This document shows, in pieces, positions 1 through 9,850 of a stretch of DNA of 64,000 nucleotides. Every line of letters starts with the position of its first letter. Within the stretch, counting starts at the first letter, position 1. This stretch comes from Macrostomum hystrix (lineage: Eukaryota; Platyhelminthes; Macrostomidae). A program made the translations under genes and the position numbers. Under the pieces are notes generated by a model, which ran no database searches, was not told the DNA's origin, and saw nothing but the letters and a program-made list of their open reading frames with translations. The stretch lies in the NCBI GenBank assembly GCA_950097015.1, contig CATNEN010000032.1, forward strand, positions 372,001 to 436,000. Direction: 5' to 3'.

Positions 1-368
1 GGCTAGAAATATAGTCCAGTTTTTCGATGACACCTGAAATCATGAAATTTGGTCTCCCAAATGCAACTAATCGCCTTAAAACTCAACATTTTCAGCTCTA
101 TCCGATCAAGCAGCTTACAAAATCACAAAACATATCGGCATCGTCGAGATGTTCAACGATTCCCGTCGGAGTGTAAGGTGGCAAAATAGGCATAAAATAG
201 GAAATCGGTCATTCGGTTTGAAAGCTGTCGTGAAGTAGGCAGTATGTGAAATACCTTGTGGTCTTTCCCCAGGTTTCTTAGAAACCACAATGTTGAACTA
301 TACGAGTGCATAGGAGAGAATTGCTCTCTTAGACATATCATTTTCAGACATCAGCCATAATTCATCTA

Positions 369-620
<252 letters not shown>

Positions 621-635
621 CTATTAAACAGATTG

Positions 636-676
636 CTTATCTGCTTCTAGAAGGCTGCAGCCACGCAACAGATAAG
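636..676. promoter_or_regulatory. Candidate pair of GATA-factor sites upstream of the GH13 gene
   Basis: Two copies of CAGATAAG in opposite orientation lie at 636-643 (minus strand) and 669-676 (plus strand), 85-125 bp upstream of the GH13 start codon. They match the WGATAR consensus. GATA factors drive gut genes in many animals, which suits a digestive enzyme. No TATA box is evident and short motifs also occur by chance. Confidence 0.3.
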
Positions 677-1027
677 CCAGACTGGCCTAGTAGAAACTGT
701 GGGTTAGCTGACACTTCTAAATTTGAGTGTATGGCTGTGATATCTAACTACACAAAGAGCGACATGGTCGGACCTGCATGACATTCAGCAACAGTGAGTA
801 TTGTAAATTTTTTATTTCCCAGGGGCTTTCCGTTATAGTAAGTCAGTTCAATCCCTAAACTCAAGCACAAATAGTTGGTGGAGCATAGTTCTTAACTCTA
901 GCAGTCGGTGAGTCGTATTTCTAGACCCAAACTCGGACTCAAACTCAAATTATAACTGTAATTAAAGATTAAATGCAAAACAGTCAAGCTGTTCAGTGAG
1001 TCACAATCCCTGAATTAAACTGGGGAT
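677..1027. other. Intergenic, no feature seen
   Basis: This is AT-rich unique sequence between the GH13 promoter side and the first minisatellite. I see no ORF with family features and no repeat structure. Confidence 0.5.
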
Positions 1028-1259
1028 AATTGAGTTAATGTTGAGTAGATAATTGAGTTGATGTGGAGTAGATAATTGAGTTGATGTGGAGTAGATAATT
1101 GAGTTGATGTTGAGTAGATAATTGAGTTGATGTGGAGTAGATAATTGAGTTTATGTGGAGTAGATAATTGAGTTGATGTTGAGTAGATAATTGAGTTGAT
1201 GTTGAGTAGATAATTGAGTTGATGTGGAGTAGATAATTGAGTTGATGTTGAGTAGATAA
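1028..1259. repeat. Minisatellite, 23-bp unit
   Basis: About ten copies of a 23-bp unit built on GATAATTGAGTTGATGTG, with minor substitutions (gttgag/gtggag). The open frame on the minus strand only reflects the absence of stops in the unit. Confidence 0.93.
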
Positions 1260-1366
1260 CTAGCAAGTTTTGCCCCCCTTCGGGGAGCAGAAATACTTTT
1301 AATTCGTCTAGTATATACTTTTTAGCAGCTGAATTTACAGCTTTTTAAAGCTACAATGAACCCCCA

Positions 1367-1442
1367 GTTGACAATGATCCCCCGTTGATGACAATCTCCC
1401 AGTTGATGATGATCCCCCAGTCGACAATGATCCCCCAGTTGT
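1367..1442. repeat. Short decayed tandem repeat
   Basis: Four to five imperfect copies of ATGATCCCCCAGTTGA-like units of about 15-18 bp. Divergence between copies suggests an old or dying array. Confidence 0.65.
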
Positions 1443-1789
1443 CGTATAATTATCGGCGTTACTAAGGATATCCCTTTATTGAGTACCTTGTAAACTAAAT
1501 AAATACGATTCAGAAAAATATTCACAGGTTAAAATGAATGCCCTTTTTATCAACACCAACGATAAGTACCGAGCTGATTGCTTAGTGCAGCAAGATGTGA
1601 CGCAGGTGACTACTAATATTCACCTGCACTTGTCTTCACGCAAACTGCTAAATAGAACTCAGCGATGCTTAGACTCACGATGGTGCACCTGGGTTCCGGA
1701 AATGAGCTGCGAACAAGAAAATTGATTGAAGCAGAAGAGGAAACGATTTTGAAGAATTTTGAAGAATTTGAAGAGGACACCGTAGCCCT

Positions 1790-2090
1790 CGACGGTTTCG
1801 GTGGGGATGCCGGCGAGGGCGACGGTGACGGAGGGGGTGACGGCGAGGGCGGTGGCGGGGGCGGGGGTGCCGGCGAGGGCGACGACGAAAGAGACGGAGA
1901 CGGTGAGGGAGAATTAGACAGTGATGGCGATAGAGACCGAGACAGTGAGAAAACTTCCAGATGAAAATGGCGAGGGCGAGGGCGACGGCGAGGGCGAGAC
2001 GGAGGCTGAGACGGCAAGGGTGAAGGCGACGGTGATTAACAATAGAAGGAGTGGCGATGGAGAAGGAGACGGAGACGGTGAGAGCGAGGA
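1790..2090. repeat. GC-rich low-complexity GGCGAGGGCGACGG tract
   Basis: An imperfect GGNGAN trinucleotide/hexanucleotide tract. In one frame (1665-1964, plus) it reads as a Gly-Asp-Glu-rich ORF after a short ordinary-looking lead, but nothing outside the tract resembles a known domain. I treat it as low-complexity DNA. Part of it is copied into the array at 3522-3553. Confidence 0.6.
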
Positions 2091-2588
2091 AGGCAAAAAT
2101 ATTTACGTACCTTTTTGTCCTTTTTACAGGAATTTCGTGCCATCTTTGACTGGCTGTAAAGCATTCGTGTGGGCTTTCCAACATTATATTTTTTCAATTC
2201 GAAGAATAGGCGAATCTGAGATTAAAACAGTGGCTTAGAAGATTTCTAAGCCTTTCATCAGGGTCTGGTAACATACCAGCCAGCCACGAAATACAAAAAA
2301 ACGAAAAAGTAAACAATGAAACCAAGGACCACTAGGGGTACAAGGACAGGTAACTACGTTTCTTAGAAAAAAAATTGAAGGCCGATTTTCGCAAAAATAC
2401 ACAACTGAGATAGGAAATTTTCACTTTTTCATATTTAAATGGTGACTGCTTTTGACTGGAAGCAGATACGAAGCTGTTCTTTTGATACAACTTGCCTAAC
2501 GTGCTGCTCTGCCGAATGTTATAAAGTTTTGTACATGACAATTGGATCTTCATATGATGAAGATAAAGAAATGAATAGATCTCCTGTT

Positions 2589-3193
2589 AGAAGAAATGAT
2601 TCTGTCTAACAGGACATGAGTCTGTCTAACAGGACACGAGTCTGTCTAACAGGACACGAGTCTGTCTAACAGGAAATGATTCTGTCTAACAGGACATGTT
2701 TCTGTCTATCAGGACATGATTCTGTCTAACAGGACATGATTCTGTCTATCAGGACATGATTCTGTGCAACAGGACATGATTCTGTCTAACAGGACATGAG
2801 TCTGTCTAACAGGACACGAGTCTGTCTAACAGGAAATGAGTCTGTCTAACAGGAAATGATTCTGTCTAACAGGACATGATTCTGTCTATCAGGACATGAG
2901 TCTGTCTAACAGGACACGAGTCTGTCTAACAGGACACGAGTCTGTCTAACAGGAAATGATTCTGTCTAACAGGACATGTTTCTGTCTATCAGGACATGAT
3001 TCTGTCTAACAGGACATGATTCTGTCTATCAGGACATGATTCTGTGCAACAGGACATGATTCTGTCTAACAGGACATGAGTCTGTCTAACAGGACACGAG
3101 TCTGTCTAACAGGAAATGAGTCTGTCTAACAGGAAATGATTCTGTCTAACAGGACATGATTCTGTCTATCAGGACATGAGTCTGTCTAACAGG
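2589..3193. repeat. Minisatellite, 20-bp unit, with 280-bp higher-order repeat
   Basis: About thirty copies of TCTGTCTAACAGGACATGAT. Variant units recur in the same order at a 280-bp spacing: the rare TCTGTGCAAC lies at 2761 and 3041, and AGGACATGTT at 2691 and 2971. Fourteen monomers were therefore duplicated as a block. Confidence 0.95.
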
Positions 3194-3233
3194 AGCGAAT
3201 TTCATAACAAGTTTCTACTCCTAGTGGTCCTTG

Positions 3234-4338
3234 CTAGACAGAATCACGCACTATTAGATATAACTGTCTCTTGTTAGACAGAATGATTTCATCTTAGACA
3301 GAACCATCTCCTGTTAGACAGAATCATTTCCAGTTAGACAGCATCCTAACTTGTTAGACAGAATCATTTCCTGTTAGATATAATCACGCCCTATTAGATA
3401 GAACTGTTTCCTGTTAGACAGAATCATCTCCAGTTAGACAGAATCATCTCCTGTTAGACAGAATCATCTCCTGTTAGACAGAATCATCTCCTGTTAGACA
3501 GAATCATCAGAAGACAGAAGAGTGGCGATGGAGAAGGAGACGGAGACGGTGAGACGGTGAATCATCTCCTGTTAGACAGAATCATCTCCTGTTAGACAGA
3601 ATCATCTCCAGTTAGACAGAATCATCTCCTGTTAGACAGAATCATCTCCTGTTAGACAGAATCATCTCCTGTTAGACAGAATCATCTCCTGTTAGACAGA
3701 ATCATCTCCAGTTAGACAGAATCATCTCCAGTTAGACAGAATCATCTCCTGTTAGACAGAATCATCTCCTGTTAGACAGAATCATCTCCTGTTAGACAGA
3801 ATCATCTCCTGTTAGACAGAATCATCTCCTGTTAGACAGAATCATCTCCTGTTAGACAGAATTATCTCCTGTTAGACAGAATCATCTCCTGTTAGACAGA
3901 ATCATCTCCTGTTAGACAGAATCATCTCCTGTTAGACAGAATCATCTCCAGTTAGACAGAATCATCTCCTGTTAGACAGAATCATCTCCTGTTAGACAGA
4001 ATCATCTCCTGTTAGACAGAATCATCTCCTGTTAGACAGAATCATCTCCTGTTAGACAGAATCATCTCCTGTTAGACAGAATCATCTCCAGTTAGACAGA
4101 ATCATCTCCTGTTAGACAGAATCATCTCCTGTTAGACAGAATTATCTCCTGTTAGACAGAATTCTCTCCTGTTAGACAGAATCATCTCCTGTTAGACAGA
4201 ATCATCTCCTGTTAGACAGAATTATCTCCTGTTAGACAGAATTCTCTCCTGTTAGACAGAATCATCTCCTGTTAGACAGAATTATCTCCTGTTAGACAGA
4301 ATTCTCTCCTGTTAGACAGAATCATTTCCTGTTAGACA
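3234..4338. repeat. Minisatellite, same 20-bp unit in inverted orientation
   Basis: About fifty-five copies of ATCATCTCCTGTTAGACAGA, the reverse complement of the unit in the preceding array. It is interrupted at about 3507-3560 by foreign sequence copied from 2051-2082. The array runs straight into a truncated SINE at its right end. Confidence 0.95.
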
Positions 4339-4341
4339 TAC

Positions 4342-4520
4342 ACTCACACAGGTGTGTACATCTACTCTTACCTCTTTGTCGTCAGGCAGTGTAAAATTTC
4401 ACCGTGTCTTGGAGGTTGGCCCTCGCGGGCGTAAATTGCAAGACAAGTCCCAAGCCTTCTCTCCTCGGAGTTACTGCTCAGCCGCTCAACCGGCAAATCG
4501 CATCTTTAGACTAGGAGTCA
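4342..4520 (-). mobile_element. SINE-B, truncated copy
   Basis: Reverse-complement match to the internal part of the complete SINE-B at 51480-51812 (shared CACAGGTGTGTACATCT, CTTGGAGGTTGGCC and CAAGCCTTCTCTCC blocks). The 3' tail is missing where it meets the 20-bp array, and the tRNA-like head is not clear. Position is intergenic, upstream of the GPCR gene. Confidence 0.75.
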
Positions 4521-4815
4521 GGAAAGAAGAGAAAAGCAAAGCTGGCATTGAATGTGACAGTCAGACAGAACTCGGAAAGGCAGCTCTTGACGGGAAGGCC
4601 AAAATCTCATAGGCGAATGACATTGCGGTGTCATCTCATAGCTGTGTCCGGGCTAGCACGGAGGCGGAACTGCCCTAGCTTTGTCGCCTCTCTCAGCCAA
4701 TCAGATCGCTCGGATCTCATGAAAGGAAGCCGGGCACTAAAATGGAATCAAATACCTTTTCAAGCAGAGTTGAAGCTCCTCCCGGGACTGCCCGATCTCC
4801 GCCACCTGCCTTCGT

Positions 4816-6093
4816 ATGCCCGTGACAGCCGCAGCCATGAAGTCACTGCTGCTGGTTTACAACATCATCCTTGGCGGAGTGTTCGTCTTCGGCCTGCTGG
4901 GCAACCTGCTGGTGCTGCTGGCGGCCCTGACCCAGCGTACCGCCCACAAAACTGTCAACATCTACCTGGCAAACTTAGCGGCCGCTGACATCCTTCACCT
5001 GCTATCCGCTCCGACATTCATTCACATGTCGATTGTGAACAACTGGCTCTGGGGCGGCCTGGCCTGCAAGGCCTTCTACGCGATGCACTTCATCAACTGG
5101 ACAGCCAGCGTGTTCATCATTGTGGCCATGAGCTTCGACCGCTACGCGGCAGTTGCCGCTACCAGCAGCAGCTGGATGAGCCGCTGCCGCAGTCGCGGAT
5201 TCGCCAAACGCCTCGTGACCGGCCAGTGGCTGGCCAGCGCCATCGTCATGTCGCCAATGCTGCTCTGCACCGGCGTGACCGTCAGCCGCCTGCCGACCTC
5301 TGGCAACGGCACCGACTCGCCTGGAGCTGAGCTGCACCACTGCGGCTACCAGATGGCCGATCCCAGCCAGACTGACAGCGACGACGCTCCAAACGCGGCA
5401 TGGCTGGCGATTGTCGGCTTCTTTCGAAATCCCAGGAAATTCGGCGAGTACACATTCGCCACCGGCTTCGTGCTGCCTTCCATCTTGCTGCTGACATTCT
5501 ACAGCCTGATCCTCTACCGACTGCAGCCCGGCCGGGTGGCCTGGAGTCCGAACCGGCGACTGGCCCAGCGCAGGCTCGAGCGAGTCACCCGCATGGCGGC
5601 GGCAGTGGTAATCTTCTACACCCTGTGCTCAACGCCTCACTGGGTCCACCTGCACGTGAAGCTCTACCTGAAGGTGCGCGGGCGCCAGAAATTACTAATG
5701 CTGGTGGCAGCCTCTCACATCAGCACCCTGCTGAGCTACATGAACAGCGCCGGCAACCCGGTCCTGTACGCCTACTTCAACGAGCCTTTCCGGGCCGGAC
5801 TGCGCCGGTTCCTCTATGGCAACCAGCCGCAAACGTCGGCGAGGCGACGGCGAGGCGAATTAGCCGCCGGCGGTGCGGCCGATTTGGAGGCCAACTTTGA
5901 CGATGACGACGGAATCGAGGGCGCCCGGGTGCCGCCACAGGTGCGCGCCGGCGCCAGGTGCTACCACTCGGCCGAGGACGCCATGCTGATTAATGCCGCA
6001 TTGGCTGCAACCGGAAATACGACCCGGAAATCTACAACGGATGCCATGTCAACCCCGATCCTCACTGGAGAGCGCCTGGTGTTCACAGACTAG
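4816..6093 (+). CDS. Family A (rhodopsin-like) GPCR, probable peptide receptor, single exon
   Basis: A seven-transmembrane G-protein-coupled receptor of 425 aa in one exon. Approximate helices: TM1 11-36 (GN at 29-30), TM2 46-67 (LAAAD, D58), TM3 84-107 closing with DRY 108-110, TM4 133-153 (W138), TM5 211-236 (P221), TM6 258-282 (P274), TM7 296-320 with NPVLY 314-318, then a helix 8. C84 and C176 would form the TM3-ECL2 disulfide; NGT 164-166 is a glycosylation sequon. The TM7 segment NSAGNPVLYAYFNEPFR resembles somatostatin, allatostatin-C and galanin receptors, but the ligand cannot be assigned. The toggle-switch Trp of CWxP is Ser (CSTP, 271-274). Only about ten residues precede TM1. An ATG at 4837 has a better context than the one at 4816, and a CAG acceptor just before it allows an upstream exon. 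SINE-B copies in opposite orientation flank the gene. Confidence 0.88.
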   Translation: MPVTAAAMKSLLLVYNIILGGVFVFGLLGNLLVLLAALTQRTAHKTVNIYLANLAAADILHLLSAPTFIHMSIVNNWLWGGLACKAFYAMHFINWTASVFIIVAMSFDRYAAVAATSSSWMSRCRSRGFAKRLVTGQWLASAIVMSPMLLCTGVTVSRLPTSGNGTDSPGAELHHCGYQMADPSQTDSDDAPNAAWLAIVGFFRNPRKFGEYTFATGFVLPSILLLTFYSLILYRLQPGRVAWSPNRRLAQRRLERVTRMAAAVVIFYTLCSTPHWVHLHVKLYLKVRGRQKLLMLVAASHISTLLSYMNSAGNPVLYAYFNEPFRAGLRRFLYGNQPQTSARRRRGELAAGGAADLEANFDDDDGIEGARVPPQVRAGARCYHSAEDAMLINAALAATGNTTRKSTTDAMSTPILTGERLVFTD

Positions 6094-6186
6094 GCGCATT
6101 GTGCTTTTGAAATAGGCGAGAACTACTCAAATTAGAATCCGGAAAGTTAGTTCCGATTTTTTGTTCGCTTTAATTCCGAATCCAGG

Positions 6187-6540
6187 GGGTGAGTAGCAAA
6201 GCGGACTAACGCTTAAATTGTCTCTCGCAACTAGGTTCCTGAGCTCGATTTTGCGGCGAGGCCACATTAATTCGGGACGCAGCCGCGGGCTTGGGGGCTT
6301 GTCGTGCAATTTACGCCCTTGAAAGCCAACCTCCATGGCACAGTGAGAGTGTACACTGCCTGATGATGAGAAAGTCAGGGCACTTGTACACACCTGTGTG
6401 AGCATATGTCTGAGTACGGTATTTGTGTGCGTGTGTGCTCAGGAGTCAGCGAAATGGGCAGAATTGCCTCCTCGCTGGTTGCGGGTCTAGTGTCACCAAA
6501 ATGATGTGCCATTGCCCGCAGTCCTCCTGTAATTATTATT
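6187..6540 (+). mobile_element. SINE-B, near full-length copy
   Basis: Starts with a degenerate tRNA-like head (AGCAAAGCGGACTAACG as A box) and continues through the shared SINE-B body (GGGCTTGTCGTGCAATTTA, GTACACACCTGTGTGAG, TGCGGGTCTAGTGTCA) to a tail ending in AATTATTATTAATATT. It lies about 90 bp after the GPCR stop codon. Confidence 0.8.
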
Positions 6541-7401
6541 AATATTTATTCCAAATCCAAGAACAAAACCATGTGACATTGACGATGTCACTAAGAATCA
6601 TACGAGTATAGTCATTTCGGATTCTTTCTAAGATTTATATTTGTCGGAAAATTCGTTTGTTTAGAATTTTTTTCTATTATATAAAGTCTCTGGGATATTG
6701 AAATATTCTGTACGGCTTTCGTAGAAAAATTAGCTATTTCTCTAAGTGTGCTTAGTGGTGAATTTTGTAGCTGCTTTTCCTTCGGTCAAAGAACATCAGT
6801 ATTTGTTAAATACTGTATTCATGGTCATGATTTCAGAAACATCTTTTGCTGTAGAAATATACTGTATCTTTCATTACTAACTCGTTACTTTTGAAGCTCC
6901 GTTTACTTAAATCGTTACTACGTACTATGTTGCGTTGTTTTCAGCCCTGTGCACATGGCGCAAGGAATATAATGTGGAACTAGGGAAGTGTTGCTGCTCG
7001 TCGAACAAATAGTAGGAAAATTAACGCCAACAAAAAAATATATATAGTGTTGCCAACGCATTTCGTCAAACTGACATCTTCAGAGCAAACTTAATATAGA
7101 GATCACAACAATGAGTATATTTAACAGAAAAAAATATGTGCATTCCATAGTCGGCTCTATTCGCTCCCGACAGGGTTCCAACTACCAAAAACCGAGAGAG
7201 AGGGGGGGAGAGAGAAAGTGAGACGCTAGGCACTGTTCACAGTACTCTGATCTGAATTGAACCGACAATGCGTCACTTAATATTGAGTTTGCGTCATTGA
7301 GTCACTTCATTGAGTGACGATTGTTGACACGCCTTGAATGTCTATGGCCACAACTTGCTACACCTTTTTGCACTCAAATTCGTCATTTCTGCAATCAAGT
7401 T
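6541..7401. other. Intergenic, no gene seen
   Basis: AT-rich unique DNA with a short purine stretch near 7190-7230 (GAGAGAGAGGGGGGGAGAGAG). No ORF with recognisable features. Confidence 0.5.
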
Positions 7402-7801
7402 ACAACAAAACCGCATTCAAGCTCGGCAAACCACATTCAAGTTAGGCAAACGGCATTCAAGCTCGGCAAACTGCATTCAAGCTCGGCAAACCGCATTCAA
7501 GCTCGGCAAACCGCATTCAAGCTCGGCAAACCGCATTCAAGTTAGGCAAACGGCATTCAAGCTCGGCAAACTGCATTCAAGCTCGGCAAACCGCATTCAA
7601 GCTCGGCAAACCGCATTCAAGCTCGGCAAACCGCATTCAAGCTCGGCAAACCGCATTCAAGCTCGGCAAACCGCATTCAAGCTCGGCAAACCGCATTCAA
7701 GCTCGGCAAACCGCATTCAAGCTCGGCAAACCGCATTCAAGCTCGGCAAACCGCATTCAAGCTCGGCAAACCGCATTCAAGCTCGGCAAACCGCATTCAA
7801 G
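7402..7801. repeat. Minisatellite, 20-bp unit
   Basis: About twenty copies of GCATTCAAGCTCGGCAAACC; two early copies carry GTTAGG instead of GCTCGG. Degenerate relatives of the unit (TTGAATGCAGTTTTG, GCCGAATTTGAATG) persist to about 7970 in inverted sense. Confidence 0.95.
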
Positions 7802-7969
7802 TCCTTCTCTCATACTTCTGCTGCCGAATTTGAATGTAGTTGGATCAGTATGATGGGCTTGTGCCATGGTGCCGAATTTAAATGCAGTTTGCCGAACTTG
7901 AATCTGGTTTGCCGAATTTGCTTGCAGTTCAAAAGTATAGCCATAGAGGTTGTCCGAATTTGAATGCAG

Positions 7970-9850
7970 TTTTGTTGCTCAAACGTTCTATGGCTTAAAC
8001 TGGGTGTTCAAGAAGCCTTGCTTAGAGTGAGAAATATCTCGGAGTTTGAGCAACGCTCAATTTTCGTACGAATAAAGATTTATCGTACACTCGAGCGAAT
8101 TCTCAGTCACCTGAGGGGGGGTTTAAAACTCCCACAGCTTTATTCGTTCTGCATCTCTCAAACTATTCTCACAATCGCCATGAAATCGCAGATAAGGAGC
8201 AGATAAATTTAGCGCGCTAGTTGCCAGTTTCCACAGAAGAGATACGGGTGAAACCACACCCAACGACCGACCTATGCACCCACCGGACGAACGAAGAGCA
8301 ACCTGTCCCAACCTGAGTAGGTAATCAGGAATTTTAGAAGCGTTGAAGATATGAGATGGCACCTTATAGGATCTACTATCTGGCCAGTAATGCACTGCAT
8401 CTATTTCGACTCAACTCGATTGTTAAGCTTGGGCGCGGCTGTGTCAAACTTCACTCAAAACTATAATCACTGAAATACGAGCGTATGAAGGCAGTTCGTG
8501 CACTTTGCTCGCAGAAGAATTAAGATGATAAAAACAGGTTAGTTCCTCCTACTGTGTGACGCAAGCTGCAGATTTAACATAGCTAGCCAACTAGTGTAAG
8601 GAGACTTTGACATGGAAAATGGAGATTTTTCCTCCCAGAAGTCGTGCTTTTAGATAACACAGACAACTGCAAATCAGCGGGAAGCTATCTGATGGGATTC
8701 TTTTTAATTAAATAGAATACTGAAGTACTCAGTGCAAACTAATAAGTTTATATAGGGATTACAACTACTTGAATGGGAATGTAATTATCCTACGCATCTG
8801 CACTCCCTAACAGCCTCAAAATACATTCACAACAAGTTCAGAAGCTTATAAATAATAATAAATTGAGATGATAAAGGGCCAGTTGCCACTGTGTCAGAGG
8901 ACACCGCAAAATCGATGAGACATTGAATTAGTTGCATGTTCAAGAGAGCCTCATCTCATTGTTATGCTTTGAAAGCAACGGCATACAACCGCTAGCCGCT
9001 ATTCATCAAGAAGCTAAGCAAAAAAGCAAAATTTATAAAAAAAGCAGAATGCCGAGCCTCAGCACAATGTCACCGGACCAGATCGAGACGGAAGTGCATG
9101 CCAATGACAGGCGAAGCGGACAAAAATTGGATAGGCCGATAATGAGTGCTAACACACACACACACACCTTCGCAAAGCAAGCCATTGTGGCAAATAATTC
9201 AATGAAGACAAACTAACACGCTTGGATACTTCAATATAATAGAGGGACTTGACAAAGCAACAAATTATAGCTGACAACCCTGAATATATATTCAACTATT
9301 TAGTAAAATAATAATAGTTTTTATATATACACAGAACAATTAAAACTTATTAAGAAAATAATTAAAGATGATTTAGAAAAAATGCGTTTATTGAAACATA
9401 GTAAAAAAATGATGAGCAATTTAACATGGTTTAAAAATTAATTTGAATGCAATTTTCAATGACAGATTAGGGAGTATATAAAAATGCAAAAGTATATTGT
9501 AGGTTGTTACAGAACCAAGTAGAATAGTAAAAACAAACAATGCCTTTGTTAATAACTATAATTAGTGCATAAAAACTAGGATTAACACACTGGCAGATAT
9601 CTCCCACCAAGGTGAGTTTGCGCCTGTCTTAACCATAGAAGTACAATGGCTATGTGACGATGTGACTTCACAGTGGGGGTGTTCTATTAATGACAAAATT
9701 GGCTGAGCGTAGGTTATCATGGACTTCTATAGATAGCATTCAGCAGCTAGCTAGGTGCTAGCTATAGAATTCCAAGGTGGAAAGTCTATATTAAAAAAGA
9801 GTCACTAAAATTTCAGAGCAAAACAGGATTGGGCATTAGAAGTGAGCATG
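7970..9850. other. Intergenic between GPCR and SMC2 3' end
   Basis: AT-rich unique DNA with a short (CA)n run near 9152-9167. No convincing gene. A TTTATT at 9387-9392 gives AATAAA on the minus strand about 460 nt past the SMC2 stop and is a candidate poly(A) signal. Confidence 0.4.
9387..9392 (-). promoter_or_regulatory. Candidate SMC2 polyadenylation signal
   Basis: AATAAA on the minus strand, about 460 nt downstream of the SMC2 stop. It is the first perfect hexamer I see in that direction. No transcript evidence. Confidence 0.25.

Noticed and set aside
153-341. Second GH13 exon on the minus strand
   Set aside because: The 62-aa frame has no GH13 motif after DIAG and no fitting acceptor in phase; the next exon is probably outside the window.
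1665-1964. 99-aa Gly/Asp/Glu-rich ORF
   Set aside because: Half of it is a GC-rich hexanucleotide-like tract, with alternative frames also open; nothing recognisable in the rest.
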